A stretch of DNA of 64,000 nt from Parelaphostrongylus tenuis. Lineage: Eukaryota; Nematoda; Chromadorea; Rhabditida; Metastrongylidae. This document shows positions 1 to 12,175 of this stretch, piece after piece (position 1 is the first letter of the stretch; each line of letters starts with the position of its first letter). The stretch spans positions 62,001 to 126,000 of the forward strand of contig JAHQIW010006941.1 in the NCBI GenBank assembly GCA_019055375.1. Reading direction: 5' to 3'. The notes under the pieces are model-generated. The model did no database searches. It was not told where the DNA came from and was given only the letters and a program-made list of their open reading frames with translations. Both the position numbers and the translations under genes were made by a program.

Positions 1-40
1 CGAAGTTAATAGATAGTCTGTCTTGAGACTTGCATAGTTA

Positions 41-224
41 AAGGATAAAACTCTCGGCGTTGATCAATCTCTGATGGATACGCCATGCATTTGCCTTCAG
101 TTTTTGGCCTCGTTTGGACTCGCGGTGGCTTGCCGCTGTATCGAGTCAGTGCTGCTTATCCTTTCAGACAAGTCTGAGGGTGTGGCAGCGCAGAGCACCT
201 CTGACAGCTGCGCCGCATGCGCTC
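41..224 (-). repeat. SINE-A copy, internally deleted
   Basis: This copy of the main tRNA-headed SINE keeps its tail (CTCTCGGCGTTGATCAATC) and its head next to the A box (GCGCATGCG), but a central deletion removes the B box. It therefore cannot be transcribed by polymerase III. Read on the minus strand. Confidence 0.7.
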
Positions 225-668
225 GTTGGGAAGTATAGTATAGCTTTATCATAGCCTTCATTGGAAAAAAATATGTAGATTCCAATCATGATCATTTGTT
301 AGAATAAAAATTGTTTTCCGAGCCGAAACCTGCCAATTTGAAGAAGGGAATGATGACTTAGATCATAATTTTTGGAAACCCTTTGAATAGGGATTCTAGG
401 AGTTTTATAAGTTACTGCACCGAGATGCGATCTTCTGCGCCTGCTATAGCGGTGTCGCCCACTGTGAGGTATTTCCTTGTCTGATGAACATGGCATGTTC
501 ATAGGACATCTAAAAATCAGTGCTATAAAGATGTCCCCCACGTCATCATCTTCTGAGTGTACTATAAAAAAAGCGACCTCCCATCTTCCTTAAAGAGTAT
601 TTCTTAGGATAATTGCCATCGAAACTTGAAGCTGTGGATGCAGGAAACGTGAAAATCTGAGTTCAGCA

Positions 669-1640
669 TTGGCTAATCTTGCTATACCATTCACATTCGT
701 TGAACATATCATACCTTTCCTTTTGAGTGTTTTCTTTGAACCACGCTCAAATTTCTTTATGTCTGATGATCATTCTTTGAGTCATGCATGTGATACTCTA
801 TGGGGCAACTTATGTAGCCCGATACACGTGTTCAGCTTTGACAACTTCGTTAGGCTGGCATACCCTTCGTCTTTAGCCAGTCCACTTGAGGAATCCAACC
901 CAATGTATAATGTATAAAAAACCACATGCATGACTCAAAAAATGATTATCGGGCATAATCATATTCGATTATATTGAGGCACATTAGAAATGACTGCTTT
1001 CATAGCTGCACTCTATTATGAGCTCCGATAGTCTACCGACTGTACTAGCATCAATGTTAGCCTCGTGACAAGTCTGATACTAGTTAATGAATACTGGAAG
1101 GTTGGAAGGTTTGATAAGCTAGGAATGCAATATCGGACTGACGACCACAATTGTAATGCAACGCACTTATAGCCATCATTCTCCACTAACCTCATCGAAT
1201 GATGCACGTTATAGTCAGCATATACCGTTCGCTTCGAGTATTTTCTCTTACCACGCTCAAATTTCGGTATGCCTAACAAATATTTTCAAGCCATGCAAGT
1301 GGTCTGTGATCGGCAATTATACGGCCCAGTACATGTGTTTCAGAACGTGCTCTCAAAAAACACTTAAAACGAACGGTATGATATTTCACGATTACCAGCG
1401 AAGAGCAATCAAGTGTACAACACAGCTCGTTTGGTGATTTTAACCACTCAACGACTCGCGTAATTATTACGTCCGCGATTCTTCCATGTAAGGGGATTCT
1501 CCCCCAAGAGGATCGGCTTGACGAAAGGCACTGTGCAACTGACGAGGTTGCAAAGCTGGAATACGTCTATTGCACTCTATCAGTGCCCGTGACAGACCAC
1601 ACGCATGGCTCAGAAAAAACTAACAGACAATAAACCCATA
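669..1640. repeat. Foldback/MITE-like element with duplicated arms
   Basis: Two diverged copies of one segment lie in direct orientation (about 690-850 and 1205-1345; both contain ACCACGCTCAAATTTC and a following CATGCA motif). The right end (about 1520-1610, AAAGGCACTGTGCAACTGAC) matches the right ends of the foldback elements at 31.9-32.05 and 42.27-42.35 kb. No transposase is coded. This is an old, rearranged member of that family. Confidence 0.5.
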
Positions 1641-3490
1641 GTGCCTGAACTGCGGAAAAAGATTCTCGACGAATGACATCTATTTTTCAGTCATTAGAGT
1701 TCTCATAAAGTAGGAGTTAGGCCCGCTCATGGAAGACGTCTGCTCTTCCGTCTTGCTTGTGTTTATATAATCTACACGCTAATTTCCAACTTAAGATAGA
1801 ATTATGGCAAGATTTTTTCAATAACTGAAAGAGTTTGAAGCTTTAAAAATTCAAACGCAAGCTATTGCAGTTGTTAGTATTGAATTTTCTTAAAAACTCC
1901 ATCTCGTTCCTGTTATCAGATTTCATGCGTTTAATTGCTCGGTGATTGAAACACGAGCTAAGAGCGAAAGAGTGAAAAACCTCTAGATTCCAGAGAGTTA
2001 TAAGCTCACGTTGATATAGTGGATTAATTTGTGAATCATAGGCAAGCTCTGTAGAAACTCAACGTGAGGTAAGTTAGTTGTTGAATGATTGAGTTAGCAC
2101 GACAATGGTATGAAAAATTTGTTCCTCAATCAATTATTAAGATAAGACGTGAATTGACAAAGAAGCAAGCGTTGACCCAAAAATATTTCGAAACTTCTTC
2201 GTGGTTCTTTACTGTAAGGTGTTCGATATTGACGTCATATCTATTTTTGAAATATGCATCTGTGGGACTCTCACATTATGCGACAACGATCAACCTACTT
2301 TAGAATATTTGAATTCGGTTGTAACCTCAGCATTCTCCTCTATATGAAATTACTTGGAATTTAGTGTAAGCAGCTGATTCGAAAAAACTGTGTTAGAAAT
2401 ATTGGTCTTGCTTTGAGATTACTTAAAAGTATAATAGAAGTTTATTGTTGGTCATTAATCTCATCAAGTCTTCTTCTACACACATCAAAACAAAGGAACG
2501 TTTTCGCCTTAGAAGACTTCTTTTCCTCTGCGATATGCGTGCAGATATTAATTAAATCCGTTATATATTTACAGAAAGAAAAAACACTGCTCACAAAATG
2601 AACATGCATCCAGCCTGTTGAATAAATTCCTTTTTACACTGTTAATCTGCAGTTGATTGCAATTCACAATGCGTTCTTGCCTAAGTGTGACGTTTCTGTT
2701 CTCCAATGTCCAAATCGGTTAAAAATAGGAAATCAGATGATGACTCAGTCAGCCATATTCCTTCTCTCATACTTTTCTGTTAGGTTTCTTATGGCTGCAG
2801 TAAAAGTTTAGAAGAATTTCTTCACTTTATTCCCAGAACGGGATAATTTTTGGTGAAATTTGCTGCAGACCAATATAGAATATCAGTTGGTTTAGCTGAT
2901 TGTTTTCTCTTCCCTAACTGAAGTTCTAGTGTAGCTGACCGTTGAGGGATTGAGTTCTCGAACAACACTTGATTTCACAGTTTTACATCTTCGAATTATT
3001 AACACAGTCGCAGTGATCTCGAATTTAGCTTCCTTTGGGGAGTATGGGACGTCTAATCTAATTTTTCGCTGTGTTCACTGTGATACTATGGATGTCACAC
3101 CAGCGATTCCGGCAATTCAACGTGACCTCACCCACTTTTATTTCCATTTCTGTTCTTCAGATTTTCTCTTCCTCACCAAAAATTTCTACACTATCCTTAT
3201 CATCCCATGTATTGTATATGTTCTTCTATAGATAATCCTACATTGTTATGCATACATAAGTCTTATACGTGGTGTTTTTATTAAAAACACTCGTCCATCG
3301 TGTAAAAAACACTATCAGCATCTGATGAAGATCTTTAAGTTAAGCAAGGAATATTGCGTCGTTTCCTTTGTAGTTTTCATATTACTTGATTTCATACCCT
3401 AGATATCTAGACATATCTAATTACATCTAAGATCAGACATCTCTAATTTCATCTAGGAGGTATTTGCGGGCGTCTTAGTGGCCACACTCT
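1641..3490. other. No gene recognised
   Basis: AT-rich sequence. An open frame of 72 codons at 2085-2303 and one of 93 codons at 2950-3231 have no splice context, motif or family resemblance. I treat both as chance. Confidence 0.4.
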
Positions 3491-3508
3491 CATTAAGAGC
3501 AATAAAAT

Positions 3509-3804
3509 AAAGGATAAAGCTCTCGGCGTTGATCAATCCCTGAGGGATGCGCCATGCATTCGACTTAAATTTTTAAATTCGTTTGAGGTGATTAAATGCA
3601 TATCTGGCCATTACAATGACCCGCGGTGGCCTCCCGCTGAACCGAGTCAGTGCTGCTTACCCTCCCAGACAAGTCTGAGACCTATCTGGTACCAACTCAC
3701 CAACCCCGGAGGGATGGATGGCTTGGTTAGCCAAGAGCGCGAGATCGAACCATTGACCTCGTGTGCTACGCAGAGCACCTCTAACCACTGCGCCACATGC
3801 GCTC
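3509..3804 (-). repeat. SINE-A, full-length copy with target duplication
   Basis: A full copy, read on the minus strand. The head has an A box (TGGCGCAGTGGTTAGAGG) and a B box (GGTTCGATCTCGCGCTC) like a polymerase III tRNA gene. About 200 bases of tRNA-unrelated body and a GGATAAA-type tail follow. The insert is flanked by CATTAAGAGCAATA at 3491-3504 and 3807-3820, a clean target-site duplication showing retroposition. Confidence 0.88.
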
Positions 3805-3820
3805 ATCATTAAGAGCAATA

Positions 3821-5336
3821 TTCTCTCGAAAATAAGGGAAAAAATTTGTAAAAAAGACACTTTTCTACAGATGTTATCTGTCACATCTATATTGGATAAG
3901 TGACGAATTGGTCATAAGAAACCTAGAAAGAAATCTCTTTCATCAAATTAAACCACCGTGAAGCATACGACACCTATAGCTGTTATAGCGGCCAGTCCCA
4001 CAGCTTCACTATAACGTCTACTGATTGCAAAATGCTGATCGACCTTTTATATCGGTATATTTACACTATTTTTTTGGCTATCGTCTTGAATGTTTTCGAC
4101 TAAGTAGACTGAGTGTCAATTTTGATTTTCCCAAGCTCTAAAGAAGGTAAAACCGTCAATGCTATGATTGCCCTTAAACAGAAATTTAAAATTCAGAACA
4201 AACTCTATAAATCTGCATATTTCTAAGACTAAGGCATAGGTCTGATTTGTTTGGTAGCCGGAGACTCTGAAGCTTTACAAAGCGAAGCACTCACTTGTCA
4301 AACTTCCAGCAGTGACATGATTGATAATGATTTTCTCAGCGAAGCCGTTTCTTTTATGAATAACTGAGTGAGCAGTAGCAAAAGATTCGATGATCATGAC
4401 TGCGTTATTATTTCGTTTAATAACGCTGCATAAATACGCTACAACTTTTTCACGACACACTTCATCGATTACGCTACAATTCATTGATTTCTTTAGATTG
4501 TCTTTCTGCCGTTAAACATCGCTAGTGTCAACAGATTCATCCGATTGTAAACACCGAGTAAAGTCACTGTTCTTTCTTTTCATTCCGTTTTAGAAAATAC
4601 TCAAGAGTTTCTTTCCAGTCTAACCAATACACTAATCATTTTCATTTGCGTGTGCAGCACATTTAACAAGTTTTTTATTTCCTCGAATGACACTGGGTCC
4701 TTCTGCAGTCGCACGACGAGTTTGTGGAGGTTTAATTACGCTTAAAAGCACTGTTACCAGCAGCTATTGAGGAATTGTTAGTGCGGTGGAGAAATATGTG
4801 TTCAATCACAGTAAGACTGATTGCACCCACTTGGAATCAGAAAAACTGCCACCAGATCTGCTGGATGATATCTTGATCGATTCGTAAAATCTAGCGACTA
4901 CCTGTACTGAATACATAGGTAGACACTATGAAATGGCTATTACTAGAAAACTCCAAGAAGAGTCTGTTAGACCGTTATTATTGACGCTCATCAAGTAAGC
5001 AGGAAATTCTCAATCAAGAGTCGAAGTTAGACGTAAATTCAAAAAGAACTGTGGATGGTAAACACGGAAAAACGAATACAATGGAAGGAAGTACTGGAAT
5101 TTCAACAGTTTCTAGTCTAAATAAAAAATGCTCAAGGGCTGACAAGCACAAAAATAAGCTAGTCCGAAGTTAGCAAAGAAACACCTAGATGGAGTCCATT
5201 TCATTTTTTTTTTTGACAATTAATGGAAATCCAGGTGATATGGAATAATCATCTGTTCATGGAATGACAATCCGCGCACAAGAGGCGAGTATGCGCATAT
5301 AATTAGGAACTGCAATCTGACTGTCGATATTATCAG
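3821..5336. other. Unassigned, possible exons upstream of 5337
   Basis: Mostly featureless. Open pieces at about 4791-4887 (EKYVFNHSKTDCTHLESEK) and 4920-5001 (ITRKLQEESVRPLLLTLIK) have plausible splice edges. They may belong to the same gene as the exon at 5337-5887, but phases do not link them. Confidence 0.25.
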
Positions 5337-5887
5337 AATTCTGCATTTGTGAAAATGATAAAAAGACGGAAGATGATTCAAAACAAGCTTTCGTACGGCG
5401 ATTTTTATGTCTACAACACAAAAACCTAGCCGACTACTCTTTACTAGTCACAGCAATAAAAAACACCCAAGTTACAGATACTCGATGTTCGAATAAGCTT
5501 CTGATAAGGTTAGCAGAAGAGGGAAGAGGAGTGGTTGGAAAGGTCGTTAAATTCTCAGAACTATCCCAGGTTGCGCATACCTGGAAAGAACATGATGTCG
5601 ACCTCTCTGCAACGAAACTGGTTTCCGAAACTCCCGTGAAGGATCTGGTCATGCAAGTTAAGAATATTAGTCAATTACAGGATGAGACAAGTCGAGATAC
5701 AATCTCATTTGGCATTATTTACGATGCTGGAAAAAATGTGTTATATAAAGCACTTGACAATCCGGAATCTTGCAATGATAGTGTCCTCTCCATCATGGGT
5801 CTTGTAGTGGATGTCGGCTTTTTCACAAAATTTACGATCTTTAGAAAGCTTGTGCTCGAAAAGATGCAGGCCAACATAAAATTATGA
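5337..5887 (+). CDS. Unrecognised coding exon, about 183 codons
   Basis: An open frame follows a TTATCAG acceptor at 5336 and ends at TGA 5885-5887. This is much longer than expected by chance in this AT-rich sequence. It encodes a mostly alpha-helical, soluble-looking product, for example SKQAFVRRFLCLQHKNLADY near the start, then VVKFSELSQVAHTW, ETPVKDLVMQVKNISQLQDE and SIMGLVVDVGFFTKFTIF. No catalytic motif, signal peptide or repeat is visible. It would be the last exon of a gene whose earlier exons lie upstream. Two short open pieces at about 4791-4887 and 4920-5001 look exon-like but do not join in phase with it. It could be a host gene or part of an old mobile element. I cannot name the family. 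Confidence 0.4.
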
Positions 5888-7050
5888 CATACATAGACTA
5901 GAAGCATTTCATATGGACCTGAAGACGTTTTGTCAGCAATAACAAAGATCTTTACCTTTTTGACGTAATCACAAGCGACTCTACGTCATGATATCATTCA
6001 GAATAAGGTATGCAGCATTTTACATGGAGACACCTAGATTACAACACTGGCGAATATCGATTGAACTATTTGCGATAACACATAATCGGGATATCCTACT
6101 CTTAGATTTAGAAATGGGATCCTCCTATCAAACAACGTTTTCAGTGCAGAATGGAACCTTGATTCTCATTTGGAGTAAATGCTCACTCTGAACACTTCGC
6201 ATGTTTGAGAAAACTCAAGACAGTTTAGATATCTCAGCTTAAATAGAGCATTACAGTTCTATAAAGTGTCGCGACAAGTTCTATGAAGTGTCGTGACACA
6301 AATACTGTATAACAATTCAAAGACTGATTAGCTGTCATCATTGTTCTACTGATATACTACGTGCTACTAGACTCTTTACGCGTGACTCTTCTTATCTTAA
6401 AGAAGACGAGAGAGGCTGCAGAAAAATATATAAAGGGAGAAAACCAGATTTTAAGTTGACTTTTGGTAATGTTTTGTTATTAGCAGCCACTCCCATCTCT
6501 ATACATTTGAGAAAAATAAATCTTATCTTGCCGCTTCAACTCTTATAGCTTCAGAAGTCCAAAGTGCTATTGTATTTCGTCAGCAAAGAACCGCGGTAAC
6601 ATTTAGTCCGAATAATGTCAAATCCGATCAGCTGCAAAGCTATTTCCTATCAATAGACGCTTTTATACTTAATGCCTATGAGAATGAAAGGTCTCACTCA
6701 GTACAAAGCTAACAGGGCTGCACTATTGTACAAGAAGAGAATCATTGTCGCATGGCGAAATACGATCCTATGTTTTTGCGTAGTCAATACCTTGCACCAC
6801 CATTACGACATGGCACTGTTATTTGACCTATAAAACCTTCATACAAGTTTACACATCAAAAATTTTCTGTACCACTGTAGAATTCGTTCTTCCCTACTTG
6901 AAATGTGATGATCCTCAAACAATACGTATTTCATACTGACCAACGTTTCTGTGGTTTCACCATCTCAAATCAATGCACGGACTACTAAACACCAAATTCG
7001 AATCCGAATCCAGTCTGGGCTGGTTACATTGATCATAACATCACCGAACA
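5888..7050. other. No gene recognised
   Basis: A 67-codon open frame at 5988-6191 has no recognisable content. Two near-identical short runs (AAGTGTCGCGACA and AAGTGTCGTGACA at about 6264-6299) form a small tandem pair. Nothing else stands out. Confidence 0.35.
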
Positions 7051-7300
7051 CTTTATAGCGGCAGTTAGTTCATTGCCGCTTATATGACTCTTTATGAGCG
7101 TGAAATTAGGTAATATAGCCTGACGGTAGAGACGGCGACTGCATGAGTTCTTGTAGGCTGTACCTCTATGCGGAGAAGAATATATTGATGGAACGGGAAG
7201 ACCACTCTTAGTTGTATAAACGAACATCAGGTTGTGAACTGAAAGCAAAAGGAAGAGCTTTGCTGGGAGCGCTCAGGTCACAGGGATATAACGGGATAAC
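7051..7300 (+). mobile_element. Penelope-like element fragment (GIY-YIG domain)
   Basis: One frame reads LCGEEYIDGTGRPLLVV, matching ACGDKYIGETDRPLN at 40.15 kb. This is the Y-I-G half of a GIY-YIG endonuclease as found at the C-terminus of Penelope-like retroelements. The upstream DNA (CCTGACGGTAGAGACGGCGA) also matches the 40-kb copy. Stops and frameshifts make it dead. Confidence 0.5.
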
Positions 7301-8310
7301 ATTTTGGAGTTAAAGTCACCAATCTCACACAGTAACCTTGAATATCAGCTTCGAGTAGCTTTTGAAGAGGATTAAGGAAGTGTTTAGGTGATTAGATTCA
7401 CCATCAAATTATTTTGCAACAAAAAACAAAATTTGCAGAAATATTGGGCATTTTGGAATGAATGTTGCTTTTACAATCTCGCTTTTGTCCGTCAAGAAAA
7501 CGTAGAATTATTGGTCCATTTCGAGGTCAATAGAAAGTCAGCCTTGTGAATCGAAAGTATGAATATAAGACGCATGAAAGCAATGTTACTTTTCACAGAA
7601 AACCTTGAATAACACATAGTTCACAATGTGAAACTCAACTACAATGGACATTTTGTGTCTAATGTCCTTTTAGATTGATTTTTTTTCTATTGCGCTAATG
7701 AAAGTATTGCGTAGTGCAAATCTCCCAAGAAAGTCTTTGTAACACAGAATATGCATTACTTACACTAATCAAGGTTTTGTAGTAAATCAAGCTTAAGTCG
7801 TCATTGTCCCAGCATTCTTTCCGCCTCACAACGAAATGATATTATATGAATAACATCGGCTGCTTAGCGAGAAATGTATGATTGCCATCCATTGGCACTC
7901 ACTCTCTGTTATTCTGTTCTCATATAATAACGTTCTTTAACTCTCAATAGTCTTAGAGAAGAAGGTTGCCTTGTCACTGATATCTTTCTACGCGTTACTG
8001 TTACCCATATCACTGTATGATGGCAAAATACTTGTTGCCAGTGATGTTGTTCACCTAATGAGGAATTTTTGCGTTCATTAGGGATTTTATGGCACTATGA
8101 GTCTCTGTCTTTGTCAAATCTATTTTCCATTAAGGTGGAGCTCTTTTTAAAACAACTAAACTGGAACAAAACAATATTTTACACTCGCAAAATTTCAATG
8201 AAATACGTAGACTTTTGCAAGTCAATGTTATAAATTCCTTTGCGAAATCATTGTTGGGCTTGTAGTTGACTTTCACCCAACCTTTCCGTTAGCCTTTCCA
8301 GAAATGTTAA
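7301..8310. other. No gene recognised
   Basis: AT-rich intergenic sequence without a coding frame above chance, RNA gene or recognised repeat. Confidence 0.4.
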
Positions 8311-8616
8311 TTAAATAACAATGGATAAAGTTCTTGACGTTGATCAAGCCTTGAGAGATGCGTCATACACTTGTCTTTAATTTTCAGCTCCATTTGAAGT
8401 GACCAAATGTACATCTGGCCTTTAAATGGCTCGCGATGGCCTACCGATTCATCAAGTTAGTGCTTCTATCCTCCCAAACAGGTCTGCTACCAATTCATCG
8501 ACTCCGGAAGGATAGAAGACCTCGTGAGCCTTGAGCGCGGGATTGAACTATAGCACATCGATTGACCGATCATATATGTCACAGAATACCTCTAACCATT
8601 GCGCCAGACGCGCTCT
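8311..8616 (-). repeat. SINE-A, old diverged copy
   Basis: The whole element is traceable on the minus strand, from the tail (GATAAAGTTCTTGACGTTGA) to the head (CCATTGCGCCAGACGCGCTC), but many substitutions and a B-box change make it one of the oldest copies here. No clear target duplication remains. Confidence 0.7.
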
Positions 8617-10555
8617 TCAGACAGTTTATAGAACTAAATAATCGGTTGATTTAATGGCAGTTGTCAGTATAAAGTAGATCGTACCTATTCATTTATCCAT
8701 ATAATTTGGCACTCTGGACAGACTTTTGATGAGCAGCGCTAGATTTTTTCTTGATGTGATGGCTTGTTCTACCTTTATTCGCTGTGCGAACTGGTATATC
8801 ATCATTAACATAAGCACAACAACGAGATTCAGCACCCTTTCCAAAACAGTGTTTCCAGTCCTTTCTTTCTACCTCTTGAACTGTCTTTCTTTTACAAAGC
8901 TTGAGCTAGTATGGTAAATCTTCTTCGAAGTCGATGCTCACGGTTTTGAAGACTTCATCTTCCTCGGAGCCTAGACGTACTATATCATAGCATATCTAAT
9001 TGGTCTGTCGAAAGTTCTTTCATTTAGTGGCAATCTGACACAGAAATAAATTCAAATGTCCACTATTACATGAAACCTACCGTTAAACTACTTATGTGGG
9101 AAAGATCATCGGATGTATAGATGCACGCTATAAGTAATAAAACTTACTCATTCAGAAAATAAGTTTGAGATAAAATGACACATCATTTGCTTTGTTCAGA
9201 CACTCTCTCCTACCAATCCCTGGATTTTTAAAATTCATCCCAAATGTCTTGAGTGATTTTCGAGAAGATGTTTTTCGTTCTTGCCCCCAATCACCTCAAA
9301 TTTGTCCGTTGTGGCTCTCTGTCCTATATGCATCTAAGGGAGTAGTTGTTTGACTTTACGACTTCCCATTTCTGTGTGCTTTTGAGCGAGCATAGAGTGT
9401 TTAGCTCGCTTCGCCTATCTCTTCATCACCACATGTCATATAAGTGATCAGATATATTGTAGCTCAACTTATGCAGTCTTCGTCCCTACCATTAGGACCT
9501 ATTATACAGTCCTTTATTTTACACAGACGGTTGTAGCGGCGGTTGCGAACCAGCTGACAACGCAAATGATAGGTTAATTTTCTCTAATTCTCACAGAGTC
9601 TTCTAGACCACAGTTTTCAGACACCTTCTAAACTGCATTTACTTTGGTTTCTTACAAAAAGTGGTTTTGAAGTTTTCATTTTTCTCTAATTTGCCATTGT
9701 TTTCACTGCGTGGCCTACCTCTACTTTTTACCTGACGTCAGTGGTTGCTTTTTGTAGCTATCTGAGATGGCTATTTGTCGTGTGAAGCGTAGTGACTTCT
9801 TTCTCACTTCTCTTCCTGTGCAAGCACTTGTATCTATACGGTGCATGCTTCGGGCACTTTTTGTGTGTGTGCACGGAATGACAAGAGAGATACTACAGTC
9901 ATATGCTTCTGTTGTTTCGCTTTCGATATCACTTTGAAATAGAGTAACTCAAAGAGGTGTATTCGTATGTTCACGAGCAGAAGCCAGTTTTTTTAGGTTT
10001 TTGTCGTGAAATTAATATATGTCCACTGACCGTTTACGCGTTCTTGGAAAGGGTCAAACGCGAATTCAACTTCTAGCCGAAGCTCAACGTTTTGCTTTTC
10101 ACTCAGCACTATTAGATATCTAGTTGCCACATTAGACCACTGCTGAAAAAGCAGTTAAATGGTTTTTAATTGTTGAGTGAATATTGACAAAAATTCTTTT
10201 GCCATCTCCTGTTGTTTAGAGCAGATGACAAACATCGACAATAGAGTGGTAGGCGACGACTGAGAACTGGAATCTCAACCTTAGACACAAAGGCCAAGCA
10301 AGGTTTGATGCAAGTCTTAGCTCCATTATCAACCCTCTTGTCTAGGTGATATGGCTTCATTTCAGGAGTGCAGAAATGATTTTAAGAATCCAAAAATTGA
10401 AAGTTTTATTATTCCAAGTAATCGAAATTATCAAATAACATTGAATGAAGTATTCTCCGTCTGTCTGGATGCAATTCTGCAATTTCCAATGTTCAGACGA
10501 CTAGATCTGGAAAGTTTTGAAAGATGGAGGCAGGAAATGGCGCAAAAGCAATTAG
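8617..10555. other. No gene recognised
   Basis: No convincing exon. Open frames at 8726-8917, 10166-10360 and 10351-10590 show no motif; the last runs into the mariner remnant and is probably chance. Confidence 0.35.
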
Positions 10556-11225
10556 ATCCCGTACGATCTTGCACGAACTCGAGGAACTAAAGAAAGCAAA
10601 TTGCGCAAACTCATCTTCGTCGTCATCGCCGCCGCTCTTCGTTTTCTTGAGCAAATTTTCACCACTGATGAGGAGTGAATCTTCTTTAAAAGCTAGCGTC
10701 GCCCAAATCAGTGGTTGTCACCAAGTCAGCAAGGAACACCAACACCGAAACCAATTCGATTTGCGTCAAAAGCAAGGTTGATCATTATCTGGGACCGAAG
10801 TAGGCCGATTTATTGGGACTTGTTGCAAGCCGATCAGACTATGAGTGCTGAGCGATTTGTCAGCAACTGAACCGTTGCAATCAAGCGTCCATGTCACCGC
10901 CGTCGCCATGTCAGTTTGCTTCAAGACAATGCATGGCCACACGTTGCCAAAAAATGAAGAGAGAAGATTGACCGACGGACTGAGAGCAGTTGGATTATCC
11001 GCCGTATTCGCGAGACGCCTGTCTCCGTCCGATTCCCATCTCTTCAGATCATTGGAGCACTGATTGGGCAAGAAGAAGTTTCGATACATCAATCATTTGC
11101 TTCGAGAATTGACTGGTTGACTTGCGTCGAAGATGATGAGTTTTATGAGCACGGAAATGACTTGTTGCCGGGGCGTTGACAGAGCTGCATCCAGGACAGA
11201 AGGAGAGCACTTCAATCGATATTAT
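10556..11225 (+). mobile_element. Mariner transposase remnant (C-terminal two thirds)
   Basis: Across shifting frames the mariner catalytic region can be read: FLEQIFTTDEE (first acidic residue), RPNQWLSPSQQGTPTPKP, IYWDLLQADQTMSAERFV, LLQDNAWPHVAK (second aspartate), SPSDSHLFRSLEHWLG (third) and the end DEFYEHGNDLLPGR. Internal stops and frameshifts interrupt all frames, so it is inactive. The N-terminal helix-turn-helix is missing. Confidence 0.75.
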
Positions 11226-11294
11226 TTTATACTTTCGGTTACTTGAAAAACTTAACTATTGAATTTCTGGATCAAGTTCGGAAACTTAGTTGGA

Positions 11295-11350
11295 AACCTG
11301 ATAAAACACCCAAGCCTTGAGGAAGGCGAAGTCTCCGAAGCGTCGGGCAT
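11295..11350 (+). ncRNA. Hammerhead-like core, degenerate (Penelope-type)
   Basis: CTTGAGGAAGGCGAAGTCTC followed by CGAAGCGTCGG resembles the CUGANGA / stem II / GAAAC core found in Penelope-like elements, with changes at invariant positions (CUUGAGG; GAAGC). It is very similar in layout to the copies at 40.6, 43.7 and 50.05 kb. Almost certainly inactive. Confidence 0.3.
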
Positions 11351-12138
11351 CATTTTCTAAGGAGATATACCAACTTCGCACTTTTCGGTACAGAACGATT
11401 TATGGGGTATTCCCATTTTTCATACCAAGGATTGCTGAGAATCGGTTTTCTGATTCATTGCTGCTTTTCTACTTTTGACAAGTGGCGCTTCCTCGTTACT
11501 TCTTCTGCGAGATGGATCTAACAATATGAATTATACAACATGCAGGCTACTATGTGTTGATGATACTCTAATTAAACTGATGCTGAAAGAAAGCTTTGGG
11601 GGGACGCATGGTAATCAATAAAATGAAATATAAACTGAGCTGTGGTAAAAAGCTTTTCTCAAGAGGATTGTGATATCAGACAAAATCATGGTTATTGACG
11701 AAGGAAAGGACCATTGTTCATGAGAACGTCATAGAACTTAGATTACGTCTAAAAACACATTCCAGACGACCAAAGCAACGTATTTTCCAACACTACCGAA
11801 AAAAAATGTAACAGCTCTTTGCCTCAATTACTGTCATTTGGTATTTCGCAGAAGCAAACACATGTCGTGACATGGTGTAAGATTTCTTGAATCTTTCTAC
11901 ATAACATAACTATTTAGTAAATTGCATTAACCTATTTTACATCCCAGTGAGCTACTCGCTGAATGAATGCAGTTTTATTATTCAAACTGCTCTATCATAG
12001 AGGCCCTGAGCACTTGTCAATACCGAATTAATAATGCAGTTTTACTGAAACTGAGCATTTTAGTAAGTTGCCTCGTTTGATCTATCTCAGTTGCTTTGCA
12101 ATTTAATCGTGTTTTTTATTGAGGACAATAGAAAACGT

Positions 12139-12175
<37 letters not shown>

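Noticed and set aside
3720..3804. tRNA gene
   Set aside because: A and B boxes are present, but the acceptor and anticodon stems do not pair, and the unit repeats with a 200-base body and target duplications, so it is a SINE head.
3657..3884. Open frames across SINE-A copies with a shared peptide (for example 3588-3812, 32269-32526, 39420-39611)
   Set aside because: The same frame recurs only because it lies in the SINE body. There is no start context, and the SINE explains the conservation.
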